This document shows positions 1 through 7,857 of a stretch of DNA of 64,000 bases, piece by piece. The stretch comes from JAJTFA01 sp051715425 (GTDB taxonomy: Bacteria; Bacteroidota; Bacteroidia; UKL13-3): NCBI GenBank assembly GCA_051715425.1, contig JBPXJS010000039.1:124001-188000 (forward strand), in the 5' to 3' direction. The notes beneath the pieces are model-generated. The model saw only the letters and a list, made by a program, of their open reading frames with translations, was not told the origin of the DNA and made no database searches. A program made the translations under genes and the position numbers. Numbering within the stretch: the first letter of the stretch is position 1; each line of letters begins with the position of its first letter.

Positions 1-52
1 AATTAAGAAAAGCGAAACAGTTAAAGCTAAAGCAGCTAAACTTACTGCTTAA
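1..52 (+). CDS. C-terminal tail of an upstream protein, possibly HU-family (partial)
   Basis: Only the last 16 codons are in the window, read from base 2 and ending at TAA 50-52. They form a Lys/Ala-rich tail ending KAKAAKLTA. An HU-family DNA-binding protein often precedes the TPR protein and RNase G gene in Bacteroidetes, and a basic Ala/Lys tail would suit that family. The visible part carries no diagnostic domain, so the identity is inferred from context. The next gene starts 5 nt downstream, which suggests co-transcription. Confidence 0.4.
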   Translation, partial: IKKSETVKAKAAKLTA

Positions 53-57
53 TCTGA

Positions 58-867
58 ATGAGCAGAAACAGAATCATTCTTTTCACTTTGGTGGCAACAC
101 TTTGCGGTTTCCTGTTTTTTAAAGGATACAAAAGCAATAAGGCAACACTTCAATCGGCCTCACCGGGTTTCGCAAAAGAATTTGATTTTGATTCTTATCT
201 GGCCACAGCTAAAGGTAAGCTGGAGGCTAAATATAAAGATGGTTTAACAGCTATCGGTGAAGATAACAATGATACATTGGTGCTTCAGAAAAAAATTGTT
301 CTTTGGGATTCTGCAGGATACCCTCTTGTTGCGGCTCATTATCTTTTTCAGCTGGCTAAAATAAAGCAGGATGAAAAAAACTGGTTTGCAGCAGGAAGCA
401 AATATTATATGCTGGCTGCCTCCGTTTCTGATTCTTTGATTGCCATGGAATCAGCTAAACAAGCCAAGTACGCTTTGGAGAAGGTTATTGGAATGAACAA
501 CAATAATCTTGATGCCAAAAATGCACTGGCCGCTTGTTATATAGAAGTAGATCAGGATGTAATGAAAGGGGTGTCATTGTTAAAAGAGGTGATTGAAAAA
601 GATTCGAATAATGTGCAGGCCATCTATACTTTAGGTATGTTGTCCGTTCAGTCTAATCAACTGGAAAAAGCACAACAAAGATTTGAGAAACTGATTTCAC
701 TACAGCCTTTTAACGCAGAATATTATTTTTACCTTGGTGAAATATATGCCAGGAGTGGAAATACCGGAGCGGCAATAAAAACCTACGAAAAGTGCAAAAC
801 ATTGCTTACTGATAAGGAAGCAAAAAAAGAAGTAGATACTATTATTAATAAACTTAAAAACATTTAG
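58..867 (+). CDS. Membrane-anchored tetratricopeptide repeat protein
   Basis: 269 residues. An N-terminal hydrophobic segment (about residues 5-22) acts as signal anchor or uncleaved signal peptide, so the rest should lie in the periplasm. The C-terminal half (about 85-265) holds TPR-like helix pairs, for example NNLDAKNALAACYIEVDQ, NVQAIYTLGMLSVQSNQLEK and NAEYYFYLGEIYARSGNTGA. TPRs are protein-interaction scaffolds and no enzymatic motif is visible. It follows the HU-like tail by 5 nt and precedes the 29-residue basic ORF by 4 nt, so it is probably part of one transcript leading to rng. No Shine-Dalgarno precedes the ATG. The partner is unknown. Confidence 0.85.
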   Translation: MSRNRIILFTLVATLCGFLFFKGYKSNKATLQSASPGFAKEFDFDSYLATAKGKLEAKYKDGLTAIGEDNNDTLVLQKKIVLWDSAGYPLVAAHYLFQLAKIKQDEKNWFAAGSKYYMLAASVSDSLIAMESAKQAKYALEKVIGMNNNNLDAKNALAACYIEVDQDVMKGVSLLKEVIEKDSNNVQAIYTLGMLSVQSNQLEKAQQRFEKLISLQPFNAEYYFYLGEIYARSGNTGAAIKTYEKCKTLLTDKEAKKEVDTIINKLKNI

Positions 868-871
868 TCCT

Positions 872-961
872 ATGCCAAGCGGTAAGAAAAGAAAAAGACA
901 TAAGATAGCCACCCACAAGCGCAAAAAACGTTTAAGGAAGAACAGACATAAGAAGAAGTAA
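872..961 (+). CDS. 29-residue highly basic mini-protein, candidate ribosomal or RNA-binding protein
   Basis: A short ORF (ATG 872, stop 959-961) starts 4 nt after the TPR gene and 84 nt before rng. Its peptide begins MPSGKKRKRHK and ends RKNRHKKK. About two thirds of residues are Lys, Arg or His and there are no acidic residues, as in tiny rRNA-binding proteins such as Thx or bL36. From memory, near-identical short basic ORFs sit beside rng in other Bacteroidetes. The Flavobacterium johnsoniae ribosome structure revealed a new small protein, bL38, and this could be that protein, but I cannot compare sequences here. The coding call is strong from composition and tight spacing. The function is inference. 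Confidence 0.65.
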   Translation: MPSGKKRKRHKIATHKRKKRLRKNRHKKK

Positions 962-985
962 TCTTTGACTTATATTCTTATTTTA

Positions 986-1026
986 TGGTAATACCGTTAG
1001 GTTCATTTAACCTGACGGTATTGCTG
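986..1026 (+). promoter_or_regulatory. Long hairpin in the rng leader
   Basis: The arms AATACCGTTAGGTT (990-1003) and AACCTGACGGTATT (1009-1022) pair along 14 positions with one G-U wobble and a 5-nt loop, CATTT. Weaker pairs extend the stem to about 986-1026. No T-tract follows, so it is not a standard terminator. It ends about 20 nt before the GTG start of RNase G. It could be an RNase-sensitive leader or an attenuator. Confidence 0.75.
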
Positions 1027-1045
1027 TATTTAATGATGTTGAAAC

Positions 1046-2605
1046 GTGAGCCATGAATTGATTATTAATACCCACCCGGGTGGTGGTGTAGAAATAGCCC
1101 TGCTACGCGACAAAAAACTGATTGAATTGCATCATGAAAAAGCCGACAGCAACTTTGCCGGTGGTGATGTATATCTTGGTACAGTTAATAAGCTTATGCC
1201 GGGTCTTAATGCAGCATTCGTAGATGTAGGTCACGAAAAGGACGCCTTTTTGCATTATCTTGATCTGGGTCCTCAGGTAAAATCTTTCCTTAAACATACG
1301 CGCGTACTGCTCAATAACAAACAGGCTTCGGTATGGCCAAAGAAAAGAGATAACGAGGATGATATTCAGAAGTCAGGTAAAATAGGCCAATTACTTACCC
1401 GTAACCAACAGGTTGTTGTTCAGGTAACAAAAGAACCTATTTCAAATAAAGGTCCCCGCTTATCTTCTCAGCTTTCATTTGCCGGTCGATACCTGGTTCT
1501 TATTCCTTTTGATGATGCCGTTTCTATATCTAAAAAGATTGTAAAAACTGAAGAACGGGCCCGCCTTAAAAAATTGGTTTTAGGAATAAGACCAGAAAAT
1601 TTTGGTGTAATTGTTCGCACAGTGGCCGAGGGACAGGCATCCGAAGACCTTGAAGCTGATTTGCGCGATTTGCTGAAACGCTGGGAAACCATGTGTGAAC
1701 AGTTAAAATCTGCAACACCTCCACAGAGAATTTTAGGAGAAAGCGACAGAACGCTTACTTTAATCAGGGATCTCGTAAATGATGATTTTACCGGAATACA
1801 CGTTAACGATCAGTTTCTTTATAATCAGATTAAAACGTATCTCAAATCAAAAGCTCCCGATTTAGAAAAAATTGTAAAACACTACCAGGGTACCAAATAC
1901 CAAATATTTGAACACTATGGGGTTGATAAACAGATAAAAGCCTCCTTTGGAAGGCAGGTTGGATTTATGGGGGGCAGTTATCTGGTAATTGATCATACAG
2001 AAGCTTTGCATGTTATTGATGTTAACAGCGGAAATATTGCCGGAAAAGAAATTAACCAGGAAGAAAATGCGGTTAAAGTAAATCTCGAAGCTGCTGATGA
2101 AATAGCCCGTCAGCTTAGGTTACGGGATATGGGCGGAATTATTGTGATAGATTTTATTGATCAGAAAACTCCCGGAAACAGACGCCTGGTTTACGAAAGG
2201 CTGAAGTCTGAGATGAAAAGTGATCGCGCCAGGCACAAAATTTTGCCTATGAGTCCATTTGGACTGGTGCAAATCACTCGTCAGCGGGTAAGGCCGGAAA
2301 TGGCTATAGTCACCAATGAAAAATGTCCAACATGTAAGGGTACCGGAGAAATATCTTCAAGTGTAATTATATTGGATGAAATAGAAAACCGGGTTAAATA
2401 CCTTCTCCAAAACATGAATATGTCTGGTATTAGCCTTCACGTGCACCCATATATTGCAGCATTTTTAACCAAGGGGTTTCTTAAATCACCAAGGTTTAAA
2501 TGGCTGTTTCAGTATAAAAAATTCGTTAAAGTTGTTCCTGTTCAATCCTTCCAGTTCGGGGAGTACAGGTTTTTCAATTCAACCGCTGAAGAGATTATCG
2601 TATAA
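1046..2605 (+). CDS. rng: Ribonuclease G (Rne/Rng family endoribonuclease)
   Basis: 519 residues, a typical length for Bacteroidetes Rng, which cuts single-stranded AU-rich RNA in rRNA maturation and mRNA turnover. An S1-like RNA-binding region lies at about residues 35-130 (GTVNKLMPGLNAAFVDVG, DAFLHY). The DNase I-like catalytic domain carries VIDVNSGN with Asp325 and VIDFIDQK with Asp369, matching the two Mg-binding aspartates of RNase E. The zinc-link motif CPTCKG is at 427-432. The start is GTG: an upstream ATG is out of frame and the N-terminus SHELIIN matches the family. There is no RNase E-like C-terminal scaffold. Its leader contains a long hairpin (986-1026). Confidence 0.95.
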   Translation: MSHELIINTHPGGGVEIALLRDKKLIELHHEKADSNFAGGDVYLGTVNKLMPGLNAAFVDVGHEKDAFLHYLDLGPQVKSFLKHTRVLLNNKQASVWPKKRDNEDDIQKSGKIGQLLTRNQQVVVQVTKEPISNKGPRLSSQLSFAGRYLVLIPFDDAVSISKKIVKTEERARLKKLVLGIRPENFGVIVRTVAEGQASEDLEADLRDLLKRWETMCEQLKSATPPQRILGESDRTLTLIRDLVNDDFTGIHVNDQFLYNQIKTYLKSKAPDLEKIVKHYQGTKYQIFEHYGVDKQIKASFGRQVGFMGGSYLVIDHTEALHVIDVNSGNIAGKEINQEENAVKVNLEAADEIARQLRLRDMGGIIVIDFIDQKTPGNRRLVYERLKSEMKSDRARHKILPMSPFGLVQITRQRVRPEMAIVTNEKCPTCKGTGEISSSVIILDEIENRVKYLLQNMNMSGISLHVHPYIAAFLTKGFLKSPRFKWLFQYKKFVKVVPVQSFQFGEYRFFNSTAEEIIV

Positions 2606-2633
2606 GTGGTGTTTTAATTTTAAAACAAACCTT

Positions 2634-2641
2634 TATATTTG
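2634..2641 (+). promoter_or_regulatory. Predicted -7 box TATATTTG for the OmpA lipoprotein gene
   Basis: TATATTTG fits the Bacteroidetes -7 consensus TAnnTTTG and lies 22 nt before the ATG at 2663, in the 57-nt gap after rng. The upstream region is T-rich (GTTTTAATTTT) without a clear TTTG -33 box. Confidence 0.5.
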
Positions 2642-2662
2642 GATAAACCCTGAAACACATTT

Positions 2663-3508
2663 ATGTGGAATAAATCCCTGCTGTATTTATTATTTATTGT
2701 ATTGTTGAGTTCTTGCGTGTCTCAGCGAAAGTATAATGATATGTATGCACTTTGGGTATACACAGACAGCCAGTATCAGTTGCTAAAACAACGGAACACC
2801 ATCATTGGTAATAGTGGTAAAAATTGTAATACCTGCCTCGATGAGGTAGCCAGACTCCGTAAAGATTCTGCTTATATAGATTCGATGTTCCACGCATACA
2901 TGGCACTGAATGAAAGTGAGAAATCGAAATTAAAACTCGAATTACAAAATCAGGCATCAAGCTTAAAACTTTCTGCTGCAAAAGTTCTTGAACTCGAAGC
3001 TTTATTATACCGAAAAGATTCCGTTATGCGCGCTACAAGAGACAGGTTAACTGCTGCACTCATTGGGTTTAAAGATAAAGGGGTAAAGGTGCATATTATG
3101 GGAGGGAAGGTATACATCTCATTAGATGAGCGGCTTTTATTTCAATCGGGTAAAATTGATGTAAACCCTGCCGGCCAGCAGGCTTTAATGGAAATTGCTT
3201 CTGCCTTAAATCAGGATACCACCACAATACTCACCGTTGAAGGTCATACGGACGATATCCCTTATAAAAGTAAGAATAAAATGTTTAAGGATAACTGGGA
3301 CATTAGTGTGTTAAGGGCTACTTCTGTAGTAAGGTTATTACAATACGGTGGAAAGGTTAAACCCAACAGATTTATTGCTGCCGGCCGGGCAGAATATTAT
3401 CCTGTTGATCCTGCTAAAACACCAGAAGCACGCAAGAAAAACAGAAGGATTGAGATTATTGTAACCCCGGATTTAGATGAAATTGCAAAATTACTGGAAG
3501 GGAATTAA
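2663..3508 (+). CDS. OmpA-family peptidoglycan-associated lipoprotein
   Basis: 281 residues. A lipoprotein signal peptide (LLYLLFIVLLSSC) puts the lipidated Cys at about residue 18. Residues about 60-130 are predicted coiled coil (Lys/Glu/Leu-rich). The C-terminal OmpA domain (about 145-270) shows LTVEGHTDDIPY, NWDISVLRATSVVRLL and ARKKNRRIEIIV, the features that bind diaminopimelate in peptidoglycan. It is expected to sit in the outer membrane and tether it to the cell wall. It has its own -7 box at 2634-2641 and a strong terminator at 3542-3571, so it is probably monocistronic. Confidence 0.93.
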   Translation: MWNKSLLYLLFIVLLSSCVSQRKYNDMYALWVYTDSQYQLLKQRNTIIGNSGKNCNTCLDEVARLRKDSAYIDSMFHAYMALNESEKSKLKLELQNQASSLKLSAAKVLELEALLYRKDSVMRATRDRLTAALIGFKDKGVKVHIMGGKVYISLDERLLFQSGKIDVNPAGQQALMEIASALNQDTTTILTVEGHTDDIPYKSKNKMFKDNWDISVLRATSVVRLLQYGGKVKPNRFIAAGRAEYYPVDPAKTPEARKKNRRIEIIVTPDLDEIAKLLEGN

Positions 3509-3541
3509 AGCTTATCCCAACAGTCAAAGGTATAAAATAGA

Positions 3542-3571
3542 AAAGCCGGCTAAGTTATTTTAGCCGGCTTT
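3542..3571 (+). terminator. Rho-independent terminator after the OmpA gene
   Basis: AAAGCCGGCTAA (3542-3553) and TTAGCCGGCTTT (3560-3571) form a perfect 12-bp stem with loop GTTATT. It starts 33 nt after the OmpA stop and is followed by a T-rich stretch. Confidence 0.85.
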
Positions 3572-3585
3572 GTTGTGTTTTATCA

Positions 3586-3735
3586 ATGAAAAAAGTATTG
3601 TGCCATTTATATATACAAAATGATGCCAAAAAAATGGTCGATTCTGAAATAACACATAAATACCATATTATCAGCGCAGTAATAATTGTTGTTTTCTCTT
3701 TTTATTTACCTGAGCACAATATTGCTCAATTTTAA
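3586..3735 (+). CDS. Possible 49-residue single-span membrane peptide
   Basis: An ATG at 3586 opens a 49-codon frame ending at TAA 3733-3735, filling most of the otherwise empty 3572-3767 gap. The peptide starts MKKVLCHLYIQ and has one hydrophobic stretch near its C-terminus (IISAVIIVVFSFYLP). There is no recognised family, no clear promoter and no Shine-Dalgarno, though the latter is normal here. It may be a chance frame in AT-rich DNA; nothing else was seen in this gap. Confidence 0.2.
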   Translation: MKKVLCHLYIQNDAKKMVDSEITHKYHIISAVIIVVFSFYLPEHNIAQF

Positions 3736-3767
3736 ATACACTTGTACACTTTTATTGGACACAATTT

Positions 3768-4097
3768 ATGGAATCATTATTAGAAGCACAAAAAACTGTA
3801 GATCAGTGGATTAAAACTACAGGGGTAAGATATTTCAATGAACTTACCAATACAGCCATTTTAATGGAGGAGGTTGGGGAGGTGGCAAGAATTATGGCCA
3901 GAAGGTATGGTGAGCAGTCTTTTAAAAAATCTGACGAGGGAGTAGATCTTGCAGATGAAATGGCTGATGTCCTTTTTGTATTAATATGTCTGGCTAACCA
4001 AACGGGTATTGATCTCACAACGGCACTTCAAAAAAATCTGGAGAAAAAAACAAATCGTGATGCAAAAAGGCATCAGGAAAATGAAAAGCTAAAATAA
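3768..4097 (+). CDS. MazG-like nucleotide pyrophosphohydrolase
   Basis: 109 residues, one all-alpha NTP-pyrophosphatase domain. The metal-binding motifs are EEVGE at residues 34-38 and DEMAD at 63-67, the EExxE and ExxD pattern of MazG and dCTPase-like enzymes. These hydrolyse non-canonical or excess (d)NTPs to the monophosphate plus pyrophosphate as a house-cleaning function. The Lys-rich tail (KNLEKKTNRDAKRH) also matches the family. The gene is alone on this strand and converges with the methyltransferase gene, with 2 nt between their stops. The substrate cannot be read from the sequence. Confidence 0.85.
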   Translation: MESLLEAQKTVDQWIKTTGVRYFNELTNTAILMEEVGEVARIMARRYGEQSFKKSDEGVDLADEMADVLFVLICLANQTGIDLTTALQKNLEKKTNRDAKRHQENEKLK

Positions 4098-4099
4098 GC

Positions 4100-4903
4100 T
4101 CACCAAACCCTTAGTTTGAAATGCTCTTTTACCTGCTCTTTTCTAAAAAAAATAAGTCCGATAAAAAAAAGATCCACAGTAACTGTAACTTTTGGGTGTT
4201 GTTTAATTTCAGCCCAGGCTTTGGCCATACCATTACTCCAGTAAATATCATCAAAAACAAGCACGCTGTTATTATGAACTGTTTTTAGCAATTGCTCAAA
4301 ATAATTTATAGTGGGTTCATACCGGTGATTTCCGTCTATATAGGCAAAGTCAATCAATGGATTTGTTTCCAAAATTTCAGGAAGTTGTTCATCAAACACT
4401 CCAGGTATTACTGTTACTACCTCTTTAAGCCCTATGCTGCTTATATTTTCCGTGGCTTTTACAGCAATTGCCCGCGATCCTTCAATACTTATCACCTTTC
4501 CATCTTTGCCAACAGCCTTTCCAATGTAAGATGTGCTAAGCCCTAACGAGGTTCCTAATTCAACTGCTTTTTTAAGTTTGAGGTGCTTAATTGTAAAGTA
4601 AAGTATCTGCGAAATTCTTGCCTGCTTGGAATGAAGATAAACCAGTTCATTAACCGAACGCTCTTTGCCACTAAAGAGGGAAGAGCCTGCCCCGAAATCC
4701 TGCTGCGTAATTCTTGAATGATCGTTTTTAAGCAGCTTGCGCAATTCCTCAATCTGATTTATTTCCTGATTTGGCTTTTGCCTTTTGATGCAGGCATTAT
4801 ACAATGAAAATACAAAGGGAGAGTGCAACACATCTATACGTGTTGCACTCAGGTAATGTTTTATAAAATAGCGGCAATAGGTAAAGTTTATGCCTGGAAT
4901 CAT
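4100..4903 (-). CDS. Class I SAM-dependent methyltransferase
   Basis: 267 residues. The Rossmann methyltransferase core shows motif I AVELGTSLGLSTSYIG, an acidic end of strand 2 (VISIEGS) and IDFAYIDGNHRYEPT, which resembles the metal and substrate region of the O-methyltransferase/Methyltransf_24 group. The first ~90 residues are family-specific. The gene begins 1 nt after the DUF349 gene ends and is probably co-transcribed with it. The substrate is unknown. O-methylation of a small molecule or envelope component is possible but not shown. Confidence 0.8.
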   Translation of the reverse strand: MIPGINFTYCRYFIKHYLSATRIDVLHSPFVFSLYNACIKRQKPNQEINQIEELRKLLKNDHSRITQQDFGAGSSLFSGKERSVNELVYLHSKQARISQILYFTIKHLKLKKAVELGTSLGLSTSYIGKAVGKDGKVISIEGSRAIAVKATENISSIGLKEVVTVIPGVFDEQLPEILETNPLIDFAYIDGNHRYEPTINYFEQLLKTVHNNSVLVFDDIYWSNGMAKAWAEIKQHPKVTVTVDLFFIGLIFFRKEQVKEHFKLRVW

Positions 4904-4904
4904 A

Positions 4905-6887
4905 CTATTGAGCCTGCTCCTGTCTGATAAAATTGCGGATCATCTTTAGCTTGTCTTCCAAATTGGCAATGTGTTTTCTTGTTATCGCAATTTTTTCTGT
5001 AGCCTGCTCTATCATGGGGTTGGAACCTTTAGATTTGCTAAAGAAACCTATATTATTCTCCCATGTATCAATATCACTTTTCAATCCCTTAATACGTTCA
5101 ATCACTATTCGTTCTTCGCGTTTTAATTTTTGAGCCCCGTTAGGAGAATTGAGTAAGGCCTCAAAATGAGATTTTTCTTTCAGTTCCTTTAATTCTTTAT
5201 TGGCCTGTCTGAAACGATTAAAAACAGTATCACTTAGTTCACTATATTTCTTTTGAATGGATTCTTTCTCATTCATTGGAACATATCCGGTATTATTCCA
5301 TTCTTCCTGTATTTGCTTTAATTCGTTAATAATATCAGCACCCTCTTCTTTTTGTAAAAGGGCTTCCAATCGGGCTATAATGTTTTTCTTTGTTTCCAGA
5401 TTGGCTTTTTGTTCTTCAACCTGTGCGGAAAAATGCTGGGCTTTTTTCTCAAAGAAAAGATCACAAGCCGTTCTGAATTTTTTCCATACCGCATCAGATA
5501 TCTTATCATGCACCGGACCGGATTTTTTCCATTCCTCCTGAAGTTTTTTCAGTTCTATCGTTTGTTTATTCCAATCAAGCGGTGATGCTGCTATTGTTTC
5601 AGCTTTTTCGATAAGAGTATTTTTTACCTTCAGATTTTCATTGCGTTCATGATGCAACTGCTTAAAAAAGGTGTTTTTGTTGGAGAAAAACTGATTGCGT
5701 GCATTACGGAATTCATTCCAGATCGATTCACGGAATTTCAGCGGAACCATTCCCACTTTTTTCCATTCTTCCATTAACTGATTTGCCGTTGTGGTTTTTT
5801 CAAGCCATTCTTTAATCCTGGTGGTTCTGGTATTTGATAATTCCAATGCCTTGGCCAGCAATTCTTTTTTTAGTATAAGATTCTCTTCCCGCTTTTGGTG
5901 GTTTTGCTCCATCACCACGCGGATCATCTCATAAATTTTATCACACTCCTGTTTAAAACGTTGCCATATTTCCTCATTAGACTCTGCCGGAACAGGACCT
6001 ATATTTCTCCAATCTTCCTGATATTTTTTTAACAGTATAAGTGCCTTTTTTGCACTTGGTTCCTGTGAAAGTTCATCTACCTTCTTAGTAAGGTCAATTT
6101 TCTGGTCAAGGTTCTTTCTCTTGTCAAGTTCCTTTAGCTCATTAAAAATGGAAAGGCGGTCGTAAAAACGGTCCAAAAGGATTTTATACGATTCCCACAG
6201 GCGATCAACATCTCCTTTAGGAATATTTCTTATTTGTTTCCACTCCGTTTGTAACTCTTTTATCCTCTTTAAACTGTCTTTGGTCTCTTCGGTTTCCGTT
6301 AACTGACGTATCTGCTCTAGAATAGCTTCTTTCTTTTGCAAATTTTCCTGGCGTTCCTTTTCCTGCCTTGCTTTTTCATCAGCCTTTTTTTGTTTTAATT
6401 CTTTGTATGCCTGGTTAAAGGTATCGCGCGCATCATCCTTAATCTGAAGTTCGAAATCATCTTTTTCTCCGCCTTCTTCAATAAATTTTTGCAATGCCTC
6501 GTTATACTCTTCCTGCAACAGGTGATCAAGAACCGGCTTAATGGCCTTAAGCACTCTTGCAGCTTCATTAAGTTCTTTTTCCCTTACAGCTTCAAGTGTT
6601 GCTGCTATAAGTTGTTCCTTGGTATATGATGAAAAATCGATAACCTCTTCTTCTATAGCATCAAATTCTTTTTCATCCTCACCTAATTCATGTTCTTCCG
6701 GATGTTCATCAGTTAGCGCTAAATCAGATGCAGGAATTGGTATTTCCGCATTTATCTCAGTTGCTAAGGTTTCAACCGGGGGTATCGCTTCTGGTTGAGG
6801 GGTGTTTTCTGCATTTTCTTCAGAAGTGTTCAACTCCGGATTTGTTGTTTCCGGGTTGAGATGTTCAGGATTCATCATATTGGTCAT
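4905..6887 (-). CDS. DUF349 repeat protein
   Basis: 660 residues from the ATG at 6887. An upstream in-frame Met would run through the promoter and was rejected. Residues 1-85 are acidic and low-complexity (Glu/Pro/Asn). The rest is helical and holds about five DUF349 repeats, recognisable as LWESYKILLDRFYDRL, IWQRFKQECDKIYEMI, IWNEFRNARNQFFSNK, VWKKFRTACDLFFEKK and a diverged fifth copy, each preceded by a W-containing helix. DUF349 proteins are common in Bacteroidetes and Actinobacteria with no assigned biochemistry. The C-terminus is another coiled coil. A divergent promoter region separates it from the HMG-CoA lyase gene. Confidence 0.9.
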   Translation of the reverse strand: MTNMMNPEHLNPETTNPELNTSEENAENTPQPEAIPPVETLATEINAEIPIPASDLALTDEHPEEHELGEDEKEFDAIEEEVIDFSSYTKEQLIAATLEAVREKELNEAARVLKAIKPVLDHLLQEEYNEALQKFIEEGGEKDDFELQIKDDARDTFNQAYKELKQKKADEKARQEKERQENLQKKEAILEQIRQLTETEETKDSLKRIKELQTEWKQIRNIPKGDVDRLWESYKILLDRFYDRLSIFNELKELDKRKNLDQKIDLTKKVDELSQEPSAKKALILLKKYQEDWRNIGPVPAESNEEIWQRFKQECDKIYEMIRVVMEQNHQKREENLILKKELLAKALELSNTRTTRIKEWLEKTTTANQLMEEWKKVGMVPLKFRESIWNEFRNARNQFFSNKNTFFKQLHHERNENLKVKNTLIEKAETIAASPLDWNKQTIELKKLQEEWKKSGPVHDKISDAVWKKFRTACDLFFEKKAQHFSAQVEEQKANLETKKNIIARLEALLQKEEGADIINELKQIQEEWNNTGYVPMNEKESIQKKYSELSDTVFNRFRQANKELKELKEKSHFEALLNSPNGAQKLKREERIVIERIKGLKSDIDTWENNIGFFSKSKGSNPMIEQATEKIAITRKHIANLEDKLKMIRNFIRQEQAQ

Positions 6888-6911
6888 AATTCTATTTTCT
6901 CGAAAGGAGGT

Positions 6912-6919
6912 CAAAGGTA
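6912..6919 (-). promoter_or_regulatory. -7 box TACCTTTG for the DUF349 gene
   Basis: Read on the minus strand this is TACCTTTG, an exact TAnnTTTG match 24 nt before the ATG at 6887. It lies only 12 nt from the opposing -7 box at 6932-6939, so the two promoters cannot be occupied independently. No clear -33 TTTG is present. Confidence 0.55.
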
Positions 6920-6931
6920 AAAATAAAAACC

Positions 6932-6939
6932 TAATTTTG
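6932..6939 (+). promoter_or_regulatory. -7 box TAATTTTG for the HMG-CoA lyase gene
   Basis: TAATTTTG matches TAnnTTTG exactly and lies 30 nt upstream of the ATG at 6970. It supports that start over the longer upstream reading frame, which would begin inside the opposing gene. Confidence 0.55.
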
Positions 6940-6969
6940 TACCTCATTTACACTGATTCTGGTCTTAAA

Positions 6970-7830
6970 ATGAGTATAAAAATTATCGAATGCCCCAGGG
7001 ATGCCATGCAGGGTTTAAATGATTTCATTCCAACCGTGCAAAAGGTTGATTATATTAATAAATTGCTAAAAGCAGGATTTAATACCATCGATTTTGGCAG
7101 CTTTGTATCACCCAAAGCAATTCCACAGATGAAAGACACTGCTGAAGTACTGCAGGGACTGCATCTGGAAGGAAGCAAATCCGCCTTATTGGCTATTATC
7201 GCCAATATCAAAGGAGCTGAAATGGCTGTACAATACCCCGAAATAAGGTATCTGGGATTTCCCTTTTCTATTTCTGAAACATTTCAGCAACGGAATACCA
7301 ATTCATCCATTTTGGATTCTTTTTCTGTTGTAAAGCATATACAGGAGTTGTGCCTTAAAAATAACAAAGAGCTGGTAGTCTATATTTCTATGAGTTTTGG
7401 AAATCCTTATGGCGATCCATGGAATGTGGAGGTAGCAGAAAAATGGGTAAATGAAATGCATCAGATAAGGATCCGCACCATATCCTTATCCGATACAATT
7501 GGGATTGCCACGCCCGACACAATAGCCTACCTCTTTAAAAATCTAATACCCAAATACCCCACTGTTGAGTTTGGGGCTCATCTTCATACAACACCTGATA
7601 CTTGGTATGAAAAAGTAGATGCCGCCTGGAAAAATGGTTGTACCCGTTTTGATGGTGCTTTGAAAGGCTTTGGAGGCTGTCCGATGGCTGCCGATAAACT
7701 TACCGGAAATATGCCAACTGAAAATCTGATTGGCTATTTTAATAACCTCAACATAGATACCGGAATTAATCAAAATGTATTTTCTGAATGCCTCATTGCC
7801 GCAAATGAAGTATTTGGCAGTTACCATTAG
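6970..7830 (+). CDS. Hydroxymethylglutaryl-CoA lyase
   Basis: 286 residues. HMGL-like TIM barrel that cleaves HMG-CoA to acetoacetate and acetyl-CoA, the last step of leucine degradation. The catalytic Arg-Asp appears in ECPRDAMQG, the metal-binding His pair in GAHLHTTP, and the reactive-cysteine loop in FGGCPMA. The substitution of RDAMQG for the classical RDGLQ is noted; the catalytic RD is intact. The start is the ATG at 6970, just after the -7 box. The length is slightly below the usual 295-300. HMG-CoA lyase is the most likely member of this superfamily, but a related aldolase cannot be fully excluded. Confidence 0.85.
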   Translation: MSIKIIECPRDAMQGLNDFIPTVQKVDYINKLLKAGFNTIDFGSFVSPKAIPQMKDTAEVLQGLHLEGSKSALLAIIANIKGAEMAVQYPEIRYLGFPFSISETFQQRNTNSSILDSFSVVKHIQELCLKNNKELVVYISMSFGNPYGDPWNVEVAEKWVNEMHQIRIRTISLSDTIGIATPDTIAYLFKNLIPKYPTVEFGAHLHTTPDTWYEKVDAAWKNGCTRFDGALKGFGGCPMAADKLTGNMPTENLIGYFNNLNIDTGINQNVFSECLIAANEVFGSYH

Positions 7831-7857
7831 CAGTTAATACCTGCAAAAAATCGGAAT

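Noticed and set aside
6905..6911. AGGAGGT on the plus strand, a near-perfect Shine-Dalgarno
   Set aside because: It is about 60 nt from the nearest plus-strand start and lies within the divergent promoter region, so it cannot act as a ribosome binding site.
6802..6969. N-terminal extension of the HMG-CoA lyase frame
   Set aside because: It runs over the opposing DUF349 gene and upstream of the -7 box; the family N-terminus begins at 6970.
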